A DNA stretch of 64,000 nucleotides from Mycetocola miduiensis (GCF_900115155.1 NZ_FOVM01000003.1:86747-150746), one strand, 5' to 3'. Shown: positions 7,334 to 16,706, counted from the first letter of the stretch. Notes: generated by a model not told the origin, from the letters alone. Translations and numbers: made by a program.

Positions 7334-10300
7334 CTAATCCTCAGGATGAACGACGACGAGGAGGTCTCCGGCCTCTACCTGCTGCGTCCCGGGGATGGCG
7401 AGCCGCTGAACGCGGCCGTCGATGGCCGTGGTGATGGCCGCCTCCATCTTCATCGCTTCGATCGATGCGACGGCATCCCCGGCCGAGACCAGGTCGCCTT
7501 CCTGGACCTTAAGGGTCACGACACCGGAGAACGGTGCGGCCACCTGCCCAGGCTTCGACGTGTCCGCCTTCTCGACGACCTTCGTCTCAACCTTGATGCT
7601 CGTGTCGCGCACGAACACGGGACGCAGTTGTCCGTTGAGGGTCGTCATGACCGTTCGCATTCCCTTGTCGTCCGGCTCACCGATCGCTTCGAGACCCGCG
7701 TAGAGGCGTACGCCCTTGGCGATTTCGATGACATGCTCCGCGCCGGGTTCGAGGCCGTACAGGTAGTCGATCGTGTCGACGACGGAGAGATCGCCGTAGG
7801 TTTCACGTACGGTCTCGAATTGTTTCGTGGGTGCGGCGAAGAGCAGACGGTTGAGGGTCGCGCGTCGCTCAAGGGAGCTGCCGTCGAGCAACTTCTGGTC
7901 GTCGTCGCTGAGCGGCTCGACCTCGATGTTGATGTTCTTTCCGGCGAGCACCTTGCTGCGGAAGGGTTCGGGCCATCCGCCGGGCAGGTCGCCCAGTTCG
8001 CCGGCCATGAAGCCGACCACCGAGTCAGGGACGTCGTACTTCTCCGGGTTCTGGGCGAAGTCGGCCGGGTCTGCCTTCACTGCGGCGAGGTACAGGGCCA
8101 GGTCGCCGACGACCTTCGACGACGGAGTCACCTTCGGCACGCGGCCGAGGATGTTGTTGGCCGCGGCGTACATGTCCTCGATCAGCTCGAAGTGGTCGGC
8201 GAGGCCGAGCGCGATGGCCTGCTGGCGCAGGTTGGAGAGCTGGCCGCCCGGGATCTCGTGGCGGTAGACGCGGCCGGTCGGACCGGGCAGGCCTGACTCG
8301 AACGGCTTGTAGATGTGACGGACGGCTTCCCAGTACGGTTCGAGGTCGGTGACGGCCTGAAGCGAGAGTCCGGTGTCGCGTTCGGTGTGCGCGAGCGCGG
8401 CGACGAGGGCGGATGCCGACGGCTGGCTGGTCGTGCCAGACATCGGTGCGCTGGCGACGTCGACCGCGTCGGCGCCGGCCTGGGAGGCGGCGAGAAGCGT
8501 GGCGAGCTGGCCGCCGGCCGTGTCGTGAGTGTGCACGTGGACGGGCACGTCGAAACGGTCACGGAACGCCGAGACGAGCCTGGCGGCTGCTGCCGGGCGC
8601 AGCAGCCCCGCCATGTCCTTGATCGCGAGGATGTGCGCCCCCGAGGAAACGATCTCGTCGGCCAGTCGCAGGTAGTAGTCGAGCGTATAGAGGTTCTCGT
8701 TCGGGTCGAGGAGGTCACCGGTGTAGCAGACCGCCACTTCGGCGACGGTGGTGCCGGTGTTGAGTACGGCGTCGATGGCCGGGCGCATCTGGCTGACATC
8801 GTTGAGGGCGTCGAAGATGCGGAAGATGTCGACGCCGCTGTCGGCTGCTTCGCGGACGAAGGCATCCGTCACCGCTGTCGGGTACGGCGTGTAGCCCACT
8901 GTGTTCCGCCCGCGGAGGAGCATCTGGATGTTGATGTTCGGCAGCGCTTCGCGGAGGCTCGACAGCCGCTCCCACGGGTCTTCGCCGAGGAAGCGGAGGG
9001 CGACGTCGTACGTCGCGCCACCCCACGCCTCAACCGACAGAAGCTCGGGCGTCAGCCTTGCCACGTACGGGGCGGCGGCGAGGAGGTCGCGGGTGCGGAC
9101 CCTGGTGGCGAGAAGCGACTGGTGCGCGTCGCGGAATGTGGTCTCGGTGACGGCGAGGGCGGTCTGCTCGCGAAGCGAACGGGCGAACCCCTGCGGGCCG
9201 AGTTCGAGCAGGCGCTGGCGGGCGCCGGCGGGAGCGGGCTGGCTCAGGTCGATCTCCGGCAGCTTCTCGACCGGGTGGAGGTTGGTCGGGCGCGGACCGT
9301 TCGGCTGGTTCACCGTGACGTCGGCGAGCCAGTTCATGATCTTCGTGCCGCGGTCCTTCGAGACGCGCCCGCGAACCAGTTCGGGGCGCTCATCGATGAA
9401 CGAGGTGCTGAGGTCACCGGCGACGAACGATGGGTCTTCGAGCACAGCCTGGAGGAAGGAGATGTTCGTTGAGACACCGCGGATGCGGAACTCGGCGAGT
9501 CCGCGCTTTGCCCGTGCGACGGCGGCCGGGAAGTCGCGGCCGCGGCAGGTCATCTTGGCGAGCATCGAGTCGAAGTGCGGGCTGATCTGCGCACCGGGGT
9601 TGATGGTTCCACCGTCGAGACGGATGCCGCCGCCACCCGGCGAACGGTAGGTCGTGATCTTGCCGGTGTCGGGCCGGAAGTTCTGCGCCGGGTCTTCGGT
9701 GGTGATTCGGCACTGCAGGGCGGCGCCGTGCAACTGGATCTGGTCCTGGGTGAGCCGGAGTTCAGCGAGGCTCTCCCCCGCGGCGATGCGGATCTGGGCC
9801 TGGACGAGGTCGACGTCGGTGACTTCTTCGGTCACCGTGTGCTCGACCTGGATGCGCGGGTTCATCTCGATGAAGACGTGCTTGCCCGCGTTCGCTCCTG
9901 CCGTGTCCAGCAGAAACTCGACGGTGCCGGCGTTCACGTAGCCGATCGACCGGGCGAACGCGATGGCGTCGCGGTACAGGTTGGCGCGGAGCTCGTCGCT
10001 GATGTTGGGCGCCGGTGCGATTTCGATGACCTTCTGGTTGCGGCGCTGCACTGAGCAGTCGCGCTCGAACAGGTGGACCGTCTCGCCGGTGGCATCCGCG
10101 AGGATCTGCACCTCGATGTGGCGGGGACGGATCACTGCCTGCTCGAGGAACATGGTCGGGTCGCCGAAAGCACTGTCCGCTTCGCGCATCGCTTCAGCCA
10201 GTGCCGGTGCGAGTTCTTCTTTGGTGGCAACTTTGCGCATCCCTCGCCCCCCGCCGCCTGCGACAGCCTTGGCAAAGAGCGGGAACCCCACCTCGTCTGC

Positions 10301-10741
10301 ACCGGCGAGGAGCTCGTCGATGTCGCGGGATGCCGGGGTGGAGGCGAGCACGGGTACGCCGGCTTCGATCGCGTGGGTCTTGGCGGTGACCTTGTTGCCT
10401 GCCATTTCGAGCACGTTCGAGGTGGGTCCGATGAACGTGATGCCGTTCGCCGCGGCCTGCTCGGCGAGGTCCGGGTTCTCAGAGAGGAAGCCGTAACCGG
10501 GGTAGATGGCATCCGCGCCGGACTCGAGCGCAACGCGGATGATCTCTGCGACGTCGAGGTACGCGCGCACCGGGTGACCCGGTTCACCGATCTGGTAGGC
10601 CTCGTCGGCCTTGAGCCTGTGCATCGAGTTGCGGTCCTCGAACGGGAAGACCGCGACGGTCTTCGCCCCCAGCTCGTAGGCGGCGCGGAAAGCGCGGATA
10701 GCGATTTCGCCTCGGTTGGCAACAAGAATCTTTTTGAACAT
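7334..10741 (-). CDS. pyc: Pyruvate carboxylase
   Basis: Biotin-dependent anaplerotic enzyme making oxaloacetate from pyruvate, bicarbonate and ATP. The 1135-residue single chain has the full domain order: biotin carboxylase (about 1-450, with GGGGRGM and the EMNPRIQVEHTVTEE block), carboxyltransferase TIM barrel (about 530-810, beginning WGGATYDVALRFL), the linking domain, and the C-terminal biotin carrier with AMKM, the biotinyl Lys being about residue 1098. The ATG is preceded by AGAGAGG. It is divergent from the ParA gene across 75 bases. Single-chain pyc is normal in Actinobacteria. Confidence 0.98.
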   Translation of the reverse strand: MFKKILVANRGEIAIRAFRAAYELGAKTVAVFPFEDRNSMHRLKADEAYQIGEPGHPVRAYLDVAEIIRVALESGADAIYPGYGFLSENPDLAEQAAANGITFIGPTSNVLEMAGNKVTAKTHAIEAGVPVLASTPASRDIDELLAGADEVGFPLFAKAVAGGGGRGMRKVATKEELAPALAEAMREADSAFGDPTMFLEQAVIRPRHIEVQILADATGETVHLFERDCSVQRRNQKVIEIAPAPNISDELRANLYRDAIAFARSIGYVNAGTVEFLLDTAGANAGKHVFIEMNPRIQVEHTVTEEVTDVDLVQAQIRIAAGESLAELRLTQDQIQLHGAALQCRITTEDPAQNFRPDTGKITTYRSPGGGGIRLDGGTINPGAQISPHFDSMLAKMTCRGRDFPAAVARAKRGLAEFRIRGVSTNISFLQAVLEDPSFVAGDLSTSFIDERPELVRGRVSKDRGTKIMNWLADVTVNQPNGPRPTNLHPVEKLPEIDLSQPAPAGARQRLLELGPQGFARSLREQTALAVTETTFRDAHQSLLATRVRTRDLLAAAPYVARLTPELLSVEAWGGATYDVALRFLGEDPWERLSSLREALPNINIQMLLRGRNTVGYTPYPTAVTDAFVREAADSGVDIFRIFDALNDVSQMRPAIDAVLNTGTTVAEVAVCYTGDLLDPNENLYTLDYYLRLADEIVSSGAHILAIKDMAGLLRPAAAARLVSAFRDRFDVPVHVHTHDTAGGQLATLLAASQAGADAVDVASAPMSGTTSQPSASALVAALAHTERDTGLSLQAVTDLEPYWEAVRHIYKPFESGLPGPTGRVYRHEIPGGQLSNLRQQAIALGLADHFELIEDMYAAANNILGRVPKVTPSSKVVGDLALYLAAVKADPADFAQNPEKYDVPDSVVGFMAGELGDLPGGWPEPFRSKVLAGKNINIEVEPLSDDDQKLLDGSSLERRATLNRLLFAAPTKQFETVRETYGDLSVVDTIDYLYGLEPGAEHVIEIAKGVRLYAGLEAIGEPDDKGMRTVMTTLNGQLRPVFVRDTSIKVETKVVEKADTSKPGQVAAPFSGVVTLKVQEGDLVSAGDAVASIEAMKMEAAITTAIDGRVQRLAIPGTQQVEAGDLLVVVHPED

Positions 10742-10816
10742 TCAGACCTCTCTGGCAGAACAGCGCACAGGGAACAGTTAGGTTCTGCAAGCTTAGTGAA
10801 GGTAACGTATCTACTT

Positions 10817-11635
10817 GTGCACGTACTCAGCGTCTCGAGCCTCAAGGGAGGCGTCGGGAAAACCACAGTCAGCCTTGGCCTGGCGTCCGCCGCGTTCGCC
10901 AAAGGTGTCCGCACCCTTGTCGTCGACCTCGACCCCCAGTCTGACGTTTCTACCGGCATGGATATCGCCCTCGCTGGTCGGCTCAACGTCGCCGATGTGC
11001 TCGCTTCTCCCAAGGAGAAGACGGTGCGGCAGGCGATCGCGCCGAGCGGCTGGACCAAGTCCCATGCCGGAACCATCGATGTTCTCATCGGCAGCCCGTC
11101 TGCGATCAACTTCGACGGTCCCCACCCGTCGATCCGTGACATCTGGAAGCTTGAAGAAGCACTTGCCCACGTCGAGGACGATTACGACCTCGTCCTGATC
11201 GACTGCGCACCGTCACTCAACGCCCTCACCCGCACGGCGTGGGCCGCCAGCGACCGCGTCGTCGTGGTCACCGAGCCCGGACTGTTCTCCGTGGCCGCGG
11301 CCGACCGCGCGCTGCGCGCGATCGAGGAGATCCGCCGCGGGCTCAGCCCCCGGCTGCAGCCCCTCGGCATCGTCGTCAACCGGGTTCGGTCGCAGTCCAT
11401 GGAGCACCAGTTCCGGATCAAGGAACTGCGCGACATGTTCGGCCCCCTCGTTCTCAGCCCACAGCTGCCCGAGCGCACCTCGCTCCAACAGGCTCAGGGC
11501 GCGGCCAAGCCACTGCACATCTGGCCAGGCGACAGCGCCCAGGAGATGGCGGCGAACTTCGACCAGCTGCTCGACCGCGTACTGCGCACCGGTCGTGTCG
11601 GCGAGTACGCCGACACCGCAAGCGCCACGCGCTAG
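10817..11635 (+). CDS. parA: ParA/Soj-family chromosome-partitioning ATPase
   Basis: A 272-residue P-loop ATPase with Walker A KGGVGKTT at 10-17 right at the N-terminus, DLDPQSD (switch region) and a later DCAPSL motif: the compact ParA/Soj layout without an extension. No ParB gene is adjacent, so it is probably not the parABS ParA but the related orphan type common in Actinobacteria. I chose the GTG at 10817, with GAAGG about 13 bases upstream; an in-frame GTG at 10796 is an alternative. It is convergent with the MerR gene across a repeat-bearing gap. Confidence 0.88.
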   Translation: MHVLSVSSLKGGVGKTTVSLGLASAAFAKGVRTLVVDLDPQSDVSTGMDIALAGRLNVADVLASPKEKTVRQAIAPSGWTKSHAGTIDVLIGSPSAINFDGPHPSIRDIWKLEEALAHVEDDYDLVLIDCAPSLNALTRTAWAASDRVVVVTEPGLFSVAAADRALRAIEEIRRGLSPRLQPLGIVVNRVRSQSMEHQFRIKELRDMFGPLVLSPQLPERTSLQQAQGAAKPLHIWPGDSAQEMAANFDQLLDRVLRTGRVGEYADTASATR

Positions 11636-11752
11636 ACCTCGGGTCCGCGACTTCACGCGTTCGGCGAGCGTCCCGGCCGGTGCACCGCGCGGAGGCTCGC
11701 GCTCCCCCGCGTCGCGAGGTCACGCTTTCCCGACGCAGGAATCCGTTACGCC

Positions 11753-11912
11753 GGGTGTTCCCGTCCGCTCCGGATGATCCGGCCCGCGCGACGCCGGACA
11801 CCGTGAGCCACCCATCCGCACCGGAACAACGACGTGGGCTCGCAGGCACCACGAATACACCTGGTTCGGCCGGGTGTTCCTGTCCGCAATGAGTGATCCG
11901 GCGGCGCGGCGC
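11753..11912. repeat. Two copies of a dispersed intergenic repeat (parA/merR gap)
   Basis: The 279-base gap between the convergent parA and merR genes holds two related copies at about 11753-11790 and 11848-11912. Both contain GCCGGGTGTTCC.GTCCG followed by TGATCCGGC. The second also shares CACGAATACAC.TGGTTCGG with the repeats at 47.5-48.05 kb. No coding signal is seen in the gap. Confidence 0.6.
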
Positions 11913-11914
11913 TC

Positions 11915-12460
11915 TCAGGCCGTGCGTGCAGCGCGACGGGCGGCGAGCTCGTCCATCGGGTCTGACGCCTGCGAATCGAACTCGATCAGCGTGGTCTCCA
12001 CCTCGCGGAGGACCTTGCCAACGGCGATACCGAAGACTCCCTGGCCGCGGCTGACGAGGTCGATGACCTCATCGTCGGAGGTGCACAGGTATACGCTCGC
12101 ACCGTCGCTCATCAGTGTGGTCTGGGCGAGGTCGTTGATTCCGGATTCGCGCAGCTGATTGACGGCGGTCCGGATCTGCTGGAGCGAAATCCCGGTGTCA
12201 AGCAGACGTTTGACGAGCTTGAGGACAAGGATGTCGCGGAAACCGTAGAGTCGCTGGGATCCGGAGCCCGCTGCCCCACGCACCGTCGGCTCGACGAGCC
12301 CTGTGCGTGCCCAGTAGTCGAGCTGGCGGTAGCTGATACCTGCGGCGCGGGCGGCGACGGCGCCACGGTAGCCGGCCTGGTCGTCCATCTCGGGCAGCCC
12401 GTCGGTGAACAGCAAGCCGAGGTCATAGCGAGGACTGTCGTTGGCGGGGATCTCGCTCAT
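11915..12460 (-). CDS. MerR-family transcriptional regulator (Rv1830-like)
   Basis: A 181-residue protein with an N-terminal MerR winged helix (about 30-100: ISYRQLDYWARTGLV, then a QRLYGFRDILVLKLVKRLLDTGISL-type helix split here by its turn). It lacks a Cys metal site. The same order, pgsA, garA, MerR (FtsR), MerR, is seen in mycobacteria (Rv1822-Rv1830), which supports orthology to Rv1830. GAGGAG lies 8 bases before the ATG. It is 170 bases after the ftsR-like gene, enough for its own promoter. Targets are unknown. Confidence 0.88.
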   Translation of the reverse strand: MSEIPANDSPRYDLGLLFTDGLPEMDDQAGYRGAVAARAAGISYRQLDYWARTGLVEPTVRGAAGSGSQRLYGFRDILVLKLVKRLLDTGISLQQIRTAVNQLRESGINDLAQTTLMSDGASVYLCTSDDEVIDLVSRGQGVFGIAVGKVLREVETTLIEFDSQASDPMDELAARRAARTA

Positions 12461-12630
12461 CCGGGTGCTCCTCTATGTTCGACTGCGGCGTTATCCAACT
12501 GCGGCGGTACCGCACAGTCCACGGTACCGAGGGCTGTGGTCTTCTTCAACGACATCCGGCCGGGAGTGGTCGGCGTGTCGGTAGGCCGTGATCATTCTGT
12601 GACAATCAGGCCTGTGGATTCAGTCTAATC

Positions 12631-13362
12631 TCACTGTGTCAATCGGCCCAGTGCGCTTCGCACGAGGCTGGCACGGATGACATCGAGCTGGCCAGCGATT
12701 TCTCCGGAGAGCTCGGCGGCGCGGGCGCGGCTTGCGGCGTCCTTGCGTCGGGCGATGGGCAGCAGCACGCTTTCGATCATGCTCACTTCGCGTTCCGCGG
12801 TTGCGCGGTAGCCACGGAGGTGGCGCGGCTCGATGCCGCACTTCTTGAGTGCGACAAGGGATCGAAGAACGGTCACGGCATCCTCCCCGTAGCTCTCGGC
12901 CGGGGTGAGGATCGATGCCGAGATTGCCTCGGAAAAGAGGGCCGCAGTCGCTCCGGACTCACGGAGAACGTCCTCACGCTGGTAACGGCGACCGGCAGGG
13001 ATGATCGTAGAGAGCTGACCGCTGGCTGGAGCCCCAGGCATGACCGGCGTTCGCCCGGCATCGATCTCGGCGAGGTGACCACGAATGACTTTGAGCGGAA
13101 GGTAATGGTCGCGCTGCATCGAGAGAATCAGCCGCAGCCGTTCCACGTCCTGCGGCGAGAACTTGCGGTAACCCGATTTGGTACGCGACGGCGAAACCAG
13201 ACCCTGTTCCTCGAGGAAGCGCAGCTTCGAGTTGCTGAGTTCAGGGAACTCCTTCGCCAGTCGTGCCAGAACCTGGCCGATGCTGAGGAGCTGGCCTGGA
13301 GTGGTCCGTGATTTGCCGGGTTCGCGCTGATCGTAGCTGCGCTGCGCTGCCTGGCCAGTCAC
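12631..13362 (-). CDS. ftsR: MerR-family regulator, FtsR/Rv1828-like
   Basis: A 243-residue MerR-type regulator. The DNA-binding part spans about 24-100 (LLSIGQVLARLAKEFPELS, SKLRFLEEQGLVSPSRT, SGYRKFSPQDVERL), followed by an alpha-helical C-terminal domain. In Corynebacterium the orthologous FtsR activates ftsZ expression; that role is transferred here by family and by synteny with garA. The GTG start lies 3 bases after the garA stop, which indicates translational coupling. There is no metal-binding Cys pattern. Gene identity is confident, the regulon is inferred. Confidence 0.85.
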   Translation of the reverse strand: MTGQAAQRSYDQREPGKSRTTPGQLLSIGQVLARLAKEFPELSNSKLRFLEEQGLVSPSRTKSGYRKFSPQDVERLRLILSMQRDHYLPLKVIRGHLAEIDAGRTPVMPGAPASGQLSTIIPAGRRYQREDVLRESGATAALFSEAISASILTPAESYGEDAVTVLRSLVALKKCGIEPRHLRGYRATAEREVSMIESVLLPIARRKDAASRARAAELSGEIAGQLDVIRASLVRSALGRLTQ

Positions 13363-13365
13363 GGG

Positions 13366-13878
13366 CTAGGCGCCCGCCGGCGGGTGCAGGTCGAGTCGTG
13401 ACGGGTAGAAGGTCAGCCGGAACTTGCCGATCTGTACTTCGGCACCGTCGCTCAGCAGCGCGTTATCGATTCGGACTCCGTCGAAGTAGGTGCCGTTGAG
13501 CGAGTTGAGGTCCTTGATCTCGAACGCGACCCCGTGGCGGAGGAATTCAGCATGGCGGCGCGAGACGGTGACGTCATCGAGGAAGATCTCGGCGTCCGGG
13601 TGCCTGCCTGCCAGGGTGACGTCGGCATCGAGGAGGAATCGGGCGCCACTGTTCGGGCCGCGTCGAACGATCAGCAGCGCTGACCCGCTCGGCAGCGCGG
13701 CGATGGCGTCGTGCTCCTCAGCACTGACGTCGCTGTCGACGTTCGACAGGTTTGCGCCGAGCTCCCGGCTGAAACTCGCGGTTGTATCGTTTGCGGCACC
13801 GCCGGCTGCATCGTTCTGCGCCGCTGGCTCGCGCAGGAACGCCCCGGTACGGGGAGCCTGCTCGTGGGGATATGACAC
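13366..13878 (-). CDS. garA: FHA-domain signalling protein GarA/OdhI-like
   Basis: A 170-residue protein with a C-terminal FHA domain (about 65-160): GR at 91-92, SRRH at 106-109 and NGT at 128-130, the phosphothreonine-binding residues. Upstream is a disordered tail with a TT pair at 32-33 in DTTASFSREL, which aligns with the PknB/PknG-phosphorylated ETTSVFR segment of mycobacterial GarA. In relatives the phosphorylation state controls 2-oxoglutarate dehydrogenase and glutamate metabolism. The tail is longer than usual (GarA is about 160 residues) and diverged, so kinase recognition is inferred. The pgsA stop codon forms part of the garA AGGAGG site. Confidence 0.9.
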   Translation of the reverse strand: MSYPHEQAPRTGAFLREPAAQNDAAGGAANDTTASFSRELGANLSNVDSDVSAEEHDAIAALPSGSALLIVRRGPNSGARFLLDADVTLAGRHPDAEIFLDDVTVSRRHAEFLRHGVAFEIKDLNSLNGTYFDGVRIDNALLSDGAEVQIGKFRLTFYPSRLDLHPPAGA

Positions 13879-13887
13879 CTGAACCTC

Positions 13888-14505
13888 CTAGGGTTCCAGC
13901 GTATCGGATTGAGGGTCCGTCTGTCCCTTGCGTTTTCTGGTCGCTCGCACGGTTTGCAGCAGGTACAGCCCGCCAGCCCACCAGTACAGCGCGGCACCGA
14001 CGATTGTGATCACGAGGCCGACCGGCTGCGTGAAGGCAGCGGTAGCAGGGAACGCTGCAGCCAGCATCAGCAGCGGAAGCCCGACGAACAGGAATGCTGT
14101 CGCCCACTTGCCCACCCAGTTCACCGGGAATGCCCCATGGCCGATCTTCGCCAGCCACGCAGCCAGGATGATGAGCATGATGTCCCTGGCCAGGATCACG
14201 ATCACGACCCAGAGCGGGATGAGGTCGCGCCAACCCAGTCCAAGCAGGGCGGCGAGGATGTACAGGCGGTCAGCCGCCGGGTCGAGCAACTGCCCGAGCT
14301 TCGACACCTGGTTGAGGCGCCTGGCCAGGTACCCATCGAGGAAATCGGTGAAACCCGACAACGCCAGCACGGCGAGGGCGATGAGGTCCTCTCCCTCGAC
14401 GAGGAGGATGAGGAAAACCGGAACGAGCGCGAGGCGGAGAAAACTCAGGATGTTGGGGACCGTCAGAATACGGTCACTCGCCTCTGGTTCCTCCCGCTGC
14501 GCCAC
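13888..14505 (-). CDS. pgsA: CDP-alcohol phosphatidyltransferase (PgsA-type)
   Basis: An integral membrane enzyme transferring a phosphatidyl group from CDP-diacylglycerol to an alcohol, probably glycerol 3-phosphate. The 205-residue protein has the complete signature with Asp54, Asp57, Gly58, Ala61, Arg62, Gly71, Asp75 and Asp79, and about six hydrophobic segments. It could be phosphatidylglycerophosphate or cardiolipin synthase; the mycobacterial gene at this position is pgsA2. The GTG start has no Shine-Dalgarno, but a TAGACT -10 box lies 6 bases upstream, suggesting a leaderless message. It heads the garA-ftsR operon. Confidence 0.88.
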   Translation of the reverse strand: MAQREEPEASDRILTVPNILSFLRLALVPVFLILLVEGEDLIALAVLALSGFTDFLDGYLARRLNQVSKLGQLLDPAADRLYILAALLGLGWRDLIPLWVVIVILARDIMLIILAAWLAKIGHGAFPVNWVGKWATAFLFVGLPLLMLAAAFPATAAFTQPVGLVITIVGAALYWWAGGLYLLQTVRATRKRKGQTDPQSDTLEP

Positions 14506-14511
14506 GAACCC

Positions 14512-14517
14512 AGTCTA
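14512..14517 (-). promoter_or_regulatory. Likely -10 box of a leaderless pgsA promoter
   Basis: Read on the minus strand, TAGACT lies 6 bases before the GTG start of pgsA and no ribosome site is present. That spacing puts the transcription start on or next to the start codon. No convincing -35 was seen. Confidence 0.45.
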
Positions 14518-14631
14518 AACAACCCCATGGCGATAGCCGGGCCGCCGCGCGGTCGCGGAGAAGACGCTTCCGCTGACCCCAGAAAGCGGGGGATCTCGGT
14601 AGAGGCCCCACCGACGACGTACGATCAACGC

Positions 14632-15501
14632 ATGCATATGCCGCCCCGACCAATCCCTCGGGGTCCCCGTCGGCGCGGTCGACGCTTCGTCTCGACGGTG
14701 CTCCTCCGCGTAGGCATCCCCGTTGTCGTGGCTGGGGTGCTACTCAGCATCGCGTTCGCAACACTACCGAGGCCAGCTGCGGGAACCGCGGCCGGCGCAG
14801 ACAGCGGACCGGCCATCGCCGCAGAGCACCGCTCAACACTGGTTTCCTTCGCCGACGCGAGGGACCGCCTTGACGACTCCGGACGGCCGTTTGTCGTCAC
14901 CGTGATCGGCGACTCGACCGGTGACCAACCGGGTGAATGGGTCGACCTTGCGTTCCGCGAACTCGCCGAAAGCCTTGACCGGCCGCTGATTCAGCATCCG
15001 TGGGACATCCTCACGGGTTCCTACCTGCCGGAGATCTCGTTCAACGAAGACGCGCCGTCAGCTCCGATCGTCGTCTGGAACGGTTCAGCGAGCGGCAAGA
15101 CGGGACAGTACTCTCTTGCGCATTTCGACACACTGGTGCCTGCACAGCCCGACATCGTCATCTTCAACCACGGCCTGAATAATGTGCAGAAGCCGAAGAC
15201 GGTTGCCCCGCAGCTCACCGCTCTCGTCGCTGAGATCGAACGGTACTGGCCGGAGTCCGTCGGGTATGCGGCGATCCTCGAGAACCCTCGCTTCGACGAC
15301 TGGTCAGCCGCGCACACCGCCGTGATCGACAACGTCAGCTCCTGGCTTGCCGAGAACCAGGCCGTTCGGCCCATCGACACGCACGCCGCCTACCTGGCGT
15401 CCCCGACGCCGGAACTGCTTCTCCTGCCGGATCTGCTGCACCCGAGCCCTGAGGGATCCGCCCTCACCGCCGCGACCGTTCTGGATGCACTGCGTCGCTG
15501 A
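14632..15501 (+). CDS. Membrane-anchored SGNH/GDSL-like hydrolase
   Basis: A 289-residue protein with a basic, Pro-rich N-terminus and one membrane segment (about 20-45), followed by an extracytoplasmic SGNH hydrolase domain. Visible blocks are VIGDSTGD with the nucleophile Ser95, NHGLNN (block III-like, Gly/Asn) and DLLHPSPEG with the catalytic Asp and His near the C-terminus. It is probably an esterase acting on wall or envelope substrates; the substrate is unknown. The chosen ATG is the first before the basic/TM segment. It is convergent with the truncated flavoprotein gene. Confidence 0.82.
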   Translation: MHMPPRPIPRGPRRRGRRFVSTVLLRVGIPVVVAGVLLSIAFATLPRPAAGTAAGADSGPAIAAEHRSTLVSFADARDRLDDSGRPFVVTVIGDSTGDQPGEWVDLAFRELAESLDRPLIQHPWDILTGSYLPEISFNEDAPSAPIVVWNGSASGKTGQYSLAHFDTLVPAQPDIVIFNHGLNNVQKPKTVAPQLTALVAEIERYWPESVGYAAILENPRFDDWSAAHTAVIDNVSSWLAENQAVRPIDTHAAYLASPTPELLLLPDLLHPSPEGSALTAATVLDALRR

Positions 15502-15520
15502 GCATGAGGTCGTCACGGCG

Positions 15521-15988
15521 TCAGGGCGTCACAGCGTCACAGGGTCGCCATCGTAAACACCCGGGCCACATGCCCACCGAGCGGTTGAAACCATCTGCGG
15601 TCCGGCGCACCGAATGCACGCGGATGCCGCGACGGATGCCGCCGGGTCGCCTGGCGTTGACCGCACCGTCCAGGAGCGACTGGGTTTCCGGCTGCCCAAT
15701 CGCGACGATGGGTGGGGATCCGGGCGCTGTCAGACGGAGTTCCGCGAGTTGAACCCCATTCGCCCTGGCGACACCTCTCGAGATCTGCACGCCATTGTCG
15801 AGGACCGGACCGGCGACACCGATCGCGTCGAGCAGCGGAAGCGACGGAGGATGGATGCCGATGGCGCGCGACGAGGCGGAGGCTCCCGTTCGTGCATCAA
15901 CGGCGATCGCGTCGAGTCCGGCGTCCAACAGCACCGCCGCCAGGAACGAGCCGACCGGACCCGCCCCCACGATCACGACATCATGCAC
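15521..15988 (-). pseudogene. Truncated FAD-dependent hydroxylase of the type III PKS operon
   Basis: The 155 codons encode only the start of a UbiH/PHBH-like flavoprotein: the FAD-binding VVIVGAGPVG and the following helix and VDARTG strand are intact, then similarity fades after about residue 130. Full members are about 350-400 residues; the C-terminal catalytic and substrate domains are missing and only 19 bases separate the stop from the neighbouring gene, so this is a deletion rather than a frameshift. The GTG at 15988 overlaps the methyltransferase stop by 8 bases. Short GCGTCACAG-like repeats sit at the broken end (about 15510-15545). Probably non-functional. Confidence 0.8.
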
Positions 15989-16706
15989 CGGGGGTGTGCC
16001 GCTCGAACACAAGCAGGAGCCGGAACGGCGCCTGCGTCTTCACGGTCCAGCCCCGCGGCGCCAGTGCGGCCAGTTCGTCCCGGCTATAGCTGCGCCGAAT
16101 CGACAGCAACCCGTCTTCCCTGATGAAGGATCCGCGGAAGCGGGCCGCTGTGAATGCCGAGAACAGCAGGTAGGCGGCACCGGACCGGCGGATGTCGCTG
16201 TGCACCACCGCTCGACGGGCGAGCCGCTTCGAATCCGCGAGCACGGTGCCGAGTTCGGCAGCGGCGAGGTGGTGGAGTACATGGTTCGATACGACGAAGT
16301 CGAACCGGGCGCCCTCGTCGACGAGGTCGGTGCTCGAGCATTCGCGGTAGGCGAAGCCCAGGGCCGGTGGCAGCGTACGCACGTAGTCGGCTGCCCGCGG
16401 ATCCGGGTCGATGGCGGTGACATCGAGCTTCACTCCGTCGCGCCTCGCCCAGTCGATCAGCGCCCGTGCGACGTCGCCGCCGCCCGACCCGATGTCGACG
16501 AGGCTGTGTACCGGCCCGGTGAATCGTGGCCGGATCTGCGACAGGTATGTCGTCCGCCAGCCGGACACCACACGATTAACGCGGGGAAAGTCCGCGTAGG
16601 TGCGGAACAACGTGTCCCGGTCGCAGGACGGCTCGTCCATCCGCTCGACCAATGCGTCGTCGCGTGCCGTCAGCGACGGGGCGAACTTCTGCTGAAGCAC
16701 CATCAT
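15981..16706 (-). CDS. Class I SAM-dependent methyltransferase of the type III PKS operon
   Basis: A 241-residue methyltransferase with the SAM-binding motif VDIGSGGGDVARAL and an acidic AIDPDPRA strand end, then SNHVLHHL, as in small-molecule O/C-methyltransferases. Its ATG shares one base with the stop of the type III polyketide synthase gene (TGATG), so the two are translationally coupled. It most likely methylates the phenolic or quinone product of the synthase. The streptomycete srs operon uses a different methyltransferase family in the same position, so the chemistry is an inference from context. Confidence 0.85.
   Translation of the reverse strand: MMVLQQKFAPSLTARDDALVERMDEPSCDRDTLFRTYADFPRVNRVVSGWRTTYLSQIRPRFTGPVHSLVDIGSGGGDVARALIDWARRDGVKLDVTAIDPDPRAADYVRTLPPALGFAYRECSSTDLVDEGARFDFVVSNHVLHHLAAAELGTVLADSKRLARRAVVHSDIRRSGAAYLLFSAFTAARFRGSFIREDGLLSIRRSYSRDELAALAPRGWTVKTQAPFRLLLVFERHTPGA

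Noticed and set aside
13909-14518. Long plus-strand frame opposite pgsA that extends the SGNH hydrolase N-terminus
   Set aside because: It is the antisense of pgsA; the hydrolase has its own ATG before a proper membrane segment at 14632.
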